From the NCBI GenBank assembly GCA_051453625.1, contig JBOZIK010000001.1, positions 183,488,483 to 183,510,412 on the forward strand: DNA of 21,930 nt, given 5' to 3'. How positions within the stretch are numbered: the stretch's first letter is position 1; each line of letters opens with the position of its first letter. A program made the position numbers and the translations under genes. This DNA comes from Welwitschia mirabilis (lineage: Eukaryota > Gnetophyta > Gnetopsida > Welwitschiales). Shown here one piece after another: positions 18,090-21,930 of the stretch. The notes under the pieces were generated by a model, which saw only the letters and a program-made list of their open reading frames with translations, was not told the DNA's origin and did not search any database.

Positions 18090-18440
18090 ATAACCTAAAT
18101 GCTTTTATACCAAACTCTTAAATCTTGTTTGAGACTATAGAGAGATTTTTTCAACCTATAAACATCATCTATATTATATGAGTTAGTGAAATCTTTAGGT
18201 TTTTCAACATATACCTTTTCTTATAGAACTTCATTTAAGAAGGAATTCTGAACATCTATTTGATATAGCTTAAACCCTTTGATACATGGAAATTCTAAAA
18301 GAATTATAATTATTTCTGTGCATGCTACTGTGAAAAGATTTCCTCAAATTCAATTCCTTCATGCTAGTTGTAACCTTTGACCATTACTCTTACTTTATGT
18401 CTAACGATATTTTGATTTTTTTCTATTGTATTTAAAATTA
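18090..18440 (-). pseudogene. Ty1/copia reverse transcriptase, N-terminal part
   Basis: Minus-strand blocks in order: HKVRVMVKGYN*HEGIEFEEIF (copia form KARLVAQGYxQxEGIDFxETF), ILLEFPCIKGFKLYQIDVQ (copia LYQMDVKxAFL) with NSFLNEVL after it, VYVEKPKDF (VYVEQPxGF), and VYRLKKSLYSLKQDLRVWY (VYKLKKALYGLKQAPRAWY). Recalled family forms are given in parentheses. The frame breaks directly after the WYKS position at LTR D. The YVDD catalytic motif is missing. Confidence 0.85.
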
Positions 18441-19389
18441 TTTTATACTTATTATTAGACCATTTTATGGTCTTAAAACTAGCTTTCAAACATTACATAT
18501 TTTAAATTCATTCAACTTTTCTTACATAACTAGCATCCAATCTTTATCACCTTATACTTGATTGAATTTCTTTTGTTCCACTTGGGAGATGTAGGCTACA
18601 TATCCACAAAACTCTTTAGCATCATTTCTTATCTTTGTACTAGCATATGCACTTCCTATTATGTTGAATATTAACTAGCTCTTCTTTAGTCTAATAATTT
18701 TAAGAATATTTTATTTTTAAGGTCTTCTTATTCCTTGTTCTCTTTATTGCATTCTTATATAGGTGATTTTTTAGTAGATTGTTCAACTTGTATGGATACA
18801 TACTTACCTTATAAACAATTAGATATTGAGTCAATATCATCAATTTTGACATTTATAGTTTGCTACTCCACTTGTATTCTCTTGTTGATACTCAATAGAC
18901 TTTACAGCTCATAGAATATTCTAAAAATGTATATTTATTACCATTTGAGTCAAATTCTCTATGCTAAATATTTTTATTCAAGATGAAACATTTTAAATTA
19001 AAAATATAAAACTAACTTATAAAGGACTGTATTGTTTGCTGGTGTATAGAAGGCTGGGGATATAGTGAAGAATAGAAGGTAGTGCTAACTACTACACTTA
19101 CATCCAAAGGTTATCAAGATAAAGATGAAGAATACTTATATTGTTATTGCTATATGCTATTGAAATATTAATAATTTCCTTACCTTCATAGTTATTTCAA
19201 ATTTTCTACGTTAATTTTAAGTAAGATTCTTTCTATTTTTTAGCTTTTTCCTTGTATTTCTTGGAAATTTTGTATCTAGAATTCTATACTAGTAATGAAA
19301 TCAATTTTCTTGCCAAAAAACTTAAAAAGGATTTCGTACTACACCATATCTCATATGTAGTTTTTGAGGTGAATTAACTTACTTGATTT

Positions 19390-19980
19390 CTATTAGAAAT
19401 ATAACAAATAGTATTAATGGCTTCTACCCAAAATTGACATAAAACTTATTGATCACACATCATTGTCATTGCAACCTTATTTAGCACTTAGTTATTTCTT
19501 TCTACTACTCCATTCTATTATGGAATTCTTGAAATCAAAAATTTTTGATGTACACCAAATTATTCATAGAAGTCTTTAAATCTAATATTCTTAAATTCTA
19601 TTCTATTAGTACTCCTTACTATTTTGATCTTTTATCCTTTCTAATTCTATAGCCTAATATACAACTTAGAAAAGATGTCAAAGGTTTCATCCTTATGTGT
19701 AAGGAAATACATTCATGTAAAATAAGAATAATCATCAATAATAGTTAAATAATACCTTTTTTTGTTAAGACATTTAGAGAAGATGAAATAATAATATTAA
19801 GATGTAGGAGATCTAAAAGACATTTAGTGGTGACATAATTTTTCTTACCAAGTCCTATCCTATTTTATTTCCCTTTTGATAAGCTTCATTAACTTAATCA
19901 TCAAAAATTTGTAATTAGGTAGACTTTCACCATCTCTTTTGTAGAAAGAAGCTTTAAAAGGTCCATGTTTACATGTCTAA
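19390..19980 (-). pseudogene. Ty1/copia integrase core
   Basis: Minus-strand blocks in order: CKHGPFKASF (about 19960), YLTIIDDYSYFT*MYFLTHK with DETFDIFSK (about 19690-19750), EFKNIRFKDFYE (about 19575-19610), NGVVERNN (about 19505) and FWVEAINTICYIS (about 19400-19435). These correspond to the DDYSRxTWV, GTEFxNxxF, NGVVERKN and WxEAVxTAxYxxNR blocks of plant copia integrases. The catalytic Asp block (RSDxGxEF) reads RSTNRIEF, so that Asp is lost, while the Glu in VVER is kept. Several stops confirm that it is dead. Confidence 0.85.
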
Positions 19981-20142
19981 GATTTCTATATCATATTTTT
20001 ATATCACCTATTATACTTAATAAATAATTGGTACTTTTTTCACATATATCTTATAATGTAGTGATATAAAAATTTAATTTTATAAGTCTAAGAAAGATAA
20101 ATTTGTTTGATTTTCATTCTTTGGTAACATAATCATCTTTGA

Positions 20143-20420
20143 TAAAAGTTAAAAAAAATTTCATTACATAATTAACACTAAGAAAATTATATTATAAACC
20201 TTTAATGTAAAATACATCTTTTACCTTAAAAATAGTACCTCCACTAATGGTTCCAATACCATTGATTGATTCTTATGTATTTTTGTCAAAAGTAACCACA
20301 CTTTTGTTTTGCTTAACCAAGGAAGTAAAACTAAATTTATCACTTATTATATGTATTGAGCATTTACTATTAATATACTAGACATGTTTCTTTATGACAT
20401 ACTTAGGTTATTTTATGCTA
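20143..20420 (-). pseudogene. Ty1/copia protease and following linker
   Basis: The minus strand reads INSKCSIHIISDKFSFTSL, then NKSVVTFDKNT, then INGIGTISGGTIFKVKDVFYI, matching the copia pattern LDSGCSRHMTGDKxxF, VTFGDNxxG, IxGIGTI and VxxVxGLxxNLLS. The active-site triplet DSG is changed to NSK (about 20363-20371), so the protease could not work even without the stops. Confidence 0.75.
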
Positions 20421-21199
20421 AGAAAGCTGGCTTTAATTTAAGAACCCACATTTTTTTAGCTTTACCTACACAAAATTTTGTATCATTCTCTTTTGCCTTT
20501 TGGCATTGTTAACATAGTATCTTAACTCAACTTCTATGAACAATAAAATTGCTAATGACACATTCATAGTAGTAATAATAAGTGATGTTGTTTATAAATG
20601 CTAAATGACTATAACTTAGCTTATAGTTTCACTTATTAAAAAATGAGGTTGAAGTACTTGTGGAAACTTCATTATGTCTTAGGCCACTTCTGTCATTTTC
20701 ACTTCTACATTATTCAAGCATTATCTTTAATGACTTCTTTTATTGTGTGAATTTTAATTTATATAAGTTTCTATCTAATATTCTCCACCTCATATAATAA
20801 TTTAATAATCTAAACCTTAAGTGTTGATTTTTTATTTGCCAATTTATTACAATAACACTTTTTTTATTCATAAGATAATTCATGATTATGAAGCAAATTA
20901 TTCACCTTAAAACATAATTTTTCTACTTAAAAAATTCTTCCAAAGTTAAATTGTACCTTTCTTAAAAATTCATATCTACTTTATTTGCACTTTCCACTTC
21001 TTAATCATCATTCTCTTCTTCATTATTATTTGAAGTATGAATAATGGCCATGTAAGAGGAATGCGTTCTTTTTTTATTTGGGGTATTTAATTTAAAGGAA
21101 TATTCATCATCATCCCAACTTATGAAGAAGATTATTATAGCTAGGATATTTTAAGGATAAATTTTCTTATCCTTGATATATTTAATATTTTAATATAGA

Positions 21200-21465
21200 T
21201 ATATCATTATCAAAAGACTAACTAAATGAAGACTTACCTTTGGATTTAGCTTTACCTTAAAAACCTAATGAATTATAGTAGTTTTGTTTTCTTTTATTCT
21301 TTTGTGAGAGTAGCCTTTTGACATTTCTTGTGATTAGAGCTAGCTCTTCATTCATATTATCTTTTAAATCATCTACATTTAAAGCTTATTTTATCTTTAT
21401 TTTGAAAGATTTTCTTGAGTCTTTACTTGCCTTAAGTGCTACATACTTTCCTTTAGCGATAATGC
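21200..21465 (-). pseudogene. Ty1/copia gag, C-terminal part
   Basis: The minus strand reads GKYVALKASKDSRKSFKIK, a stop, ALNVDDLKDNMNEELALITRN, then VKRLLSQKNKRKQNYYNSLGF. This is the usual end of plant copia gag, where an acidic EExLxLLxR stretch is followed by a Lys/Arg-rich segment before the zinc knuckle. No CCHC knuckle could be read further on. Homology ends abruptly near 21465. Confidence 0.65.
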
Positions 21466-21930
21466 CCTAACATGACCAGAAGTTTAAACTGATCAAAGAA
21501 AGGGAAAACATTCCATTGAGAGTTTAGAAATGGATTGGAAACAAAATAAAATTAGAAGTGAAATCACCCCTAGGAAAACAAACTAAAGACAAGAAACTAA
21601 TAATCTAGAAGAGTATTATGCATCAGCCACTGGGAAGAACTACTAATAAACTAGGGGCAAAAATGCCTCAAAGTATCAAAAGTGATAAAAACTTAACTTT
21701 TACTAGAGAAGAACCTAAAAATAGAAAGATTAGTATCCCCTATAGAAATAAAAAAGATTATCATGATTGTGTTCTAGTAAGAAATAGCCCATTTCATTAG
21801 ATGACATCTCAAAGGCCTAATTTACCTCTTTGAATTCTTCAGCACCTACTCAATTTTTATTTAAATGCAATCTAAGTGTTTTCTTTTTGTAGCTGAACTT
21901 GATGGATTGAGGTAGGGCTTTGTGGAAGAT
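21466..21930 (+). other. Unassigned DNA with a 60-codon ORF (21618-21800)
   Basis: The + strand becomes purine-rich and carries a 60-codon frame rich in Lys, Arg and Asn (MHQPLGRTTNKLGAK...CVLVRNSPFH). No motif or family is recognised. A TTTTCTTTTTGTAG at 21878-21891 resembles a 3' splice site. Upstream frames in the same stretch (for example EYYASATGKN) are broken by stops. It could be a further retroelement fragment or the edge of something that continues beyond the window. Confidence 0.25.

Larger units (their letters stand above)
18090..21465 (-). mobile_element. Decayed Ty1/copia retrotransposon, truncated at both ends
   Basis: On the minus strand the gag, protease, integrase and reverse-transcriptase blocks of a Ty1/copia polyprotein follow in that order from 21465 down to 18090, which is the copia order (integrase before RT). 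All segments carry many stops and frameshifts. The 5' end is lost somewhere near 21465, with no primer-binding site or LTR found. The 3' end is lost at 18089, where LTR D begins, so the YVDD part of RT, RNase H and the 3' LTR are absent. 18440-19390 falls between the integrase core and RT and shows no clear motif. Confidence 0.85.

Noticed and set aside
1-21930. tRNA, rRNA, CRISPR array or intact host gene
   Set aside because: No cloverleaf, ribosomal core sequence, regularly spaced identical repeats or long exon-like frames were seen on either strand. The regularly spaced hairpin modules are diverged and have no unique spacers of fixed length.

Overview
This window looks like nuclear DNA of a land plant with a repeat-rich genome. 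It is strongly AT-rich and poor in CpG, and it contains no intact host gene. Almost everything recognisable is decayed retrotransposon: a Ty3-type LTR family with a tRNA-Asp-like primer-binding site, a Ty1/copia element, and an L1-like LINE. The species cannot be told from the sequence. There are two assembly gaps (832-1354, 523 N; 5303-5402, exactly 100 N inside a TG microsatellite).

Layout from left to right. 1-831 holds nothing recognised beyond a GAAA-rich tract. 1355-2525 looks like the 3' non-coding internal end of a Ty3-type element, finishing in a polypurine tract directly before a complete LTR (LTR A, 2526-3770). 3771-5226 is featureless AT-rich DNA. A long TG/GT microsatellite (5235-5470) is followed by a minus-strand LINE reverse-transcriptase relic (about 5560-6690). 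6690-8330 is strongly pyrimidine-rich on the + strand. 8330-9800 and 12040-13513 are diverged inverted copies of one another, separated by a 2.2-kb spacer that contains a 97-bp tandem duplication.

LTR B (13514 to about 14780) interrupts the end of the second arm. LTR C (14807-15886) is the 5' LTR of an element whose primer-binding site (15888-15905), leader and broken gag frame follow to 16890. There an inverted LTR of the same family (LTR D, 16891-18089, minus) begins abruptly. LTR D abuts the truncated reverse transcriptase of a minus-strand Ty1/copia element (18090 to about 21465; RT, integrase, protease and gag remnants from left to right). The last 465 bases contain one unassigned short ORF.

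The four LTRs were identified by comparing them with one another. They share a TGTTG start, an AACA or AATA end, a TATA box about 480-640 bp inside, and a conserved block downstream of the TATA box.

The most unusual signal is a recurring nested-hairpin module of about 40 bp. At least two copies, about 100 bp apart, sit upstream of the TATA box in every LTR. Three more lie in the leader of the LTR C element and one in the internal DNA upstream of LTR A. The three leader copies fall inside a stretch bounded by good plant splice-site sequences, whose removal would join the ORF crossing the primer-binding site in frame with gag. The window is mostly a graveyard of mobile elements; the hairpin-module array and the possible leader intron are the features most deserving follow-up.
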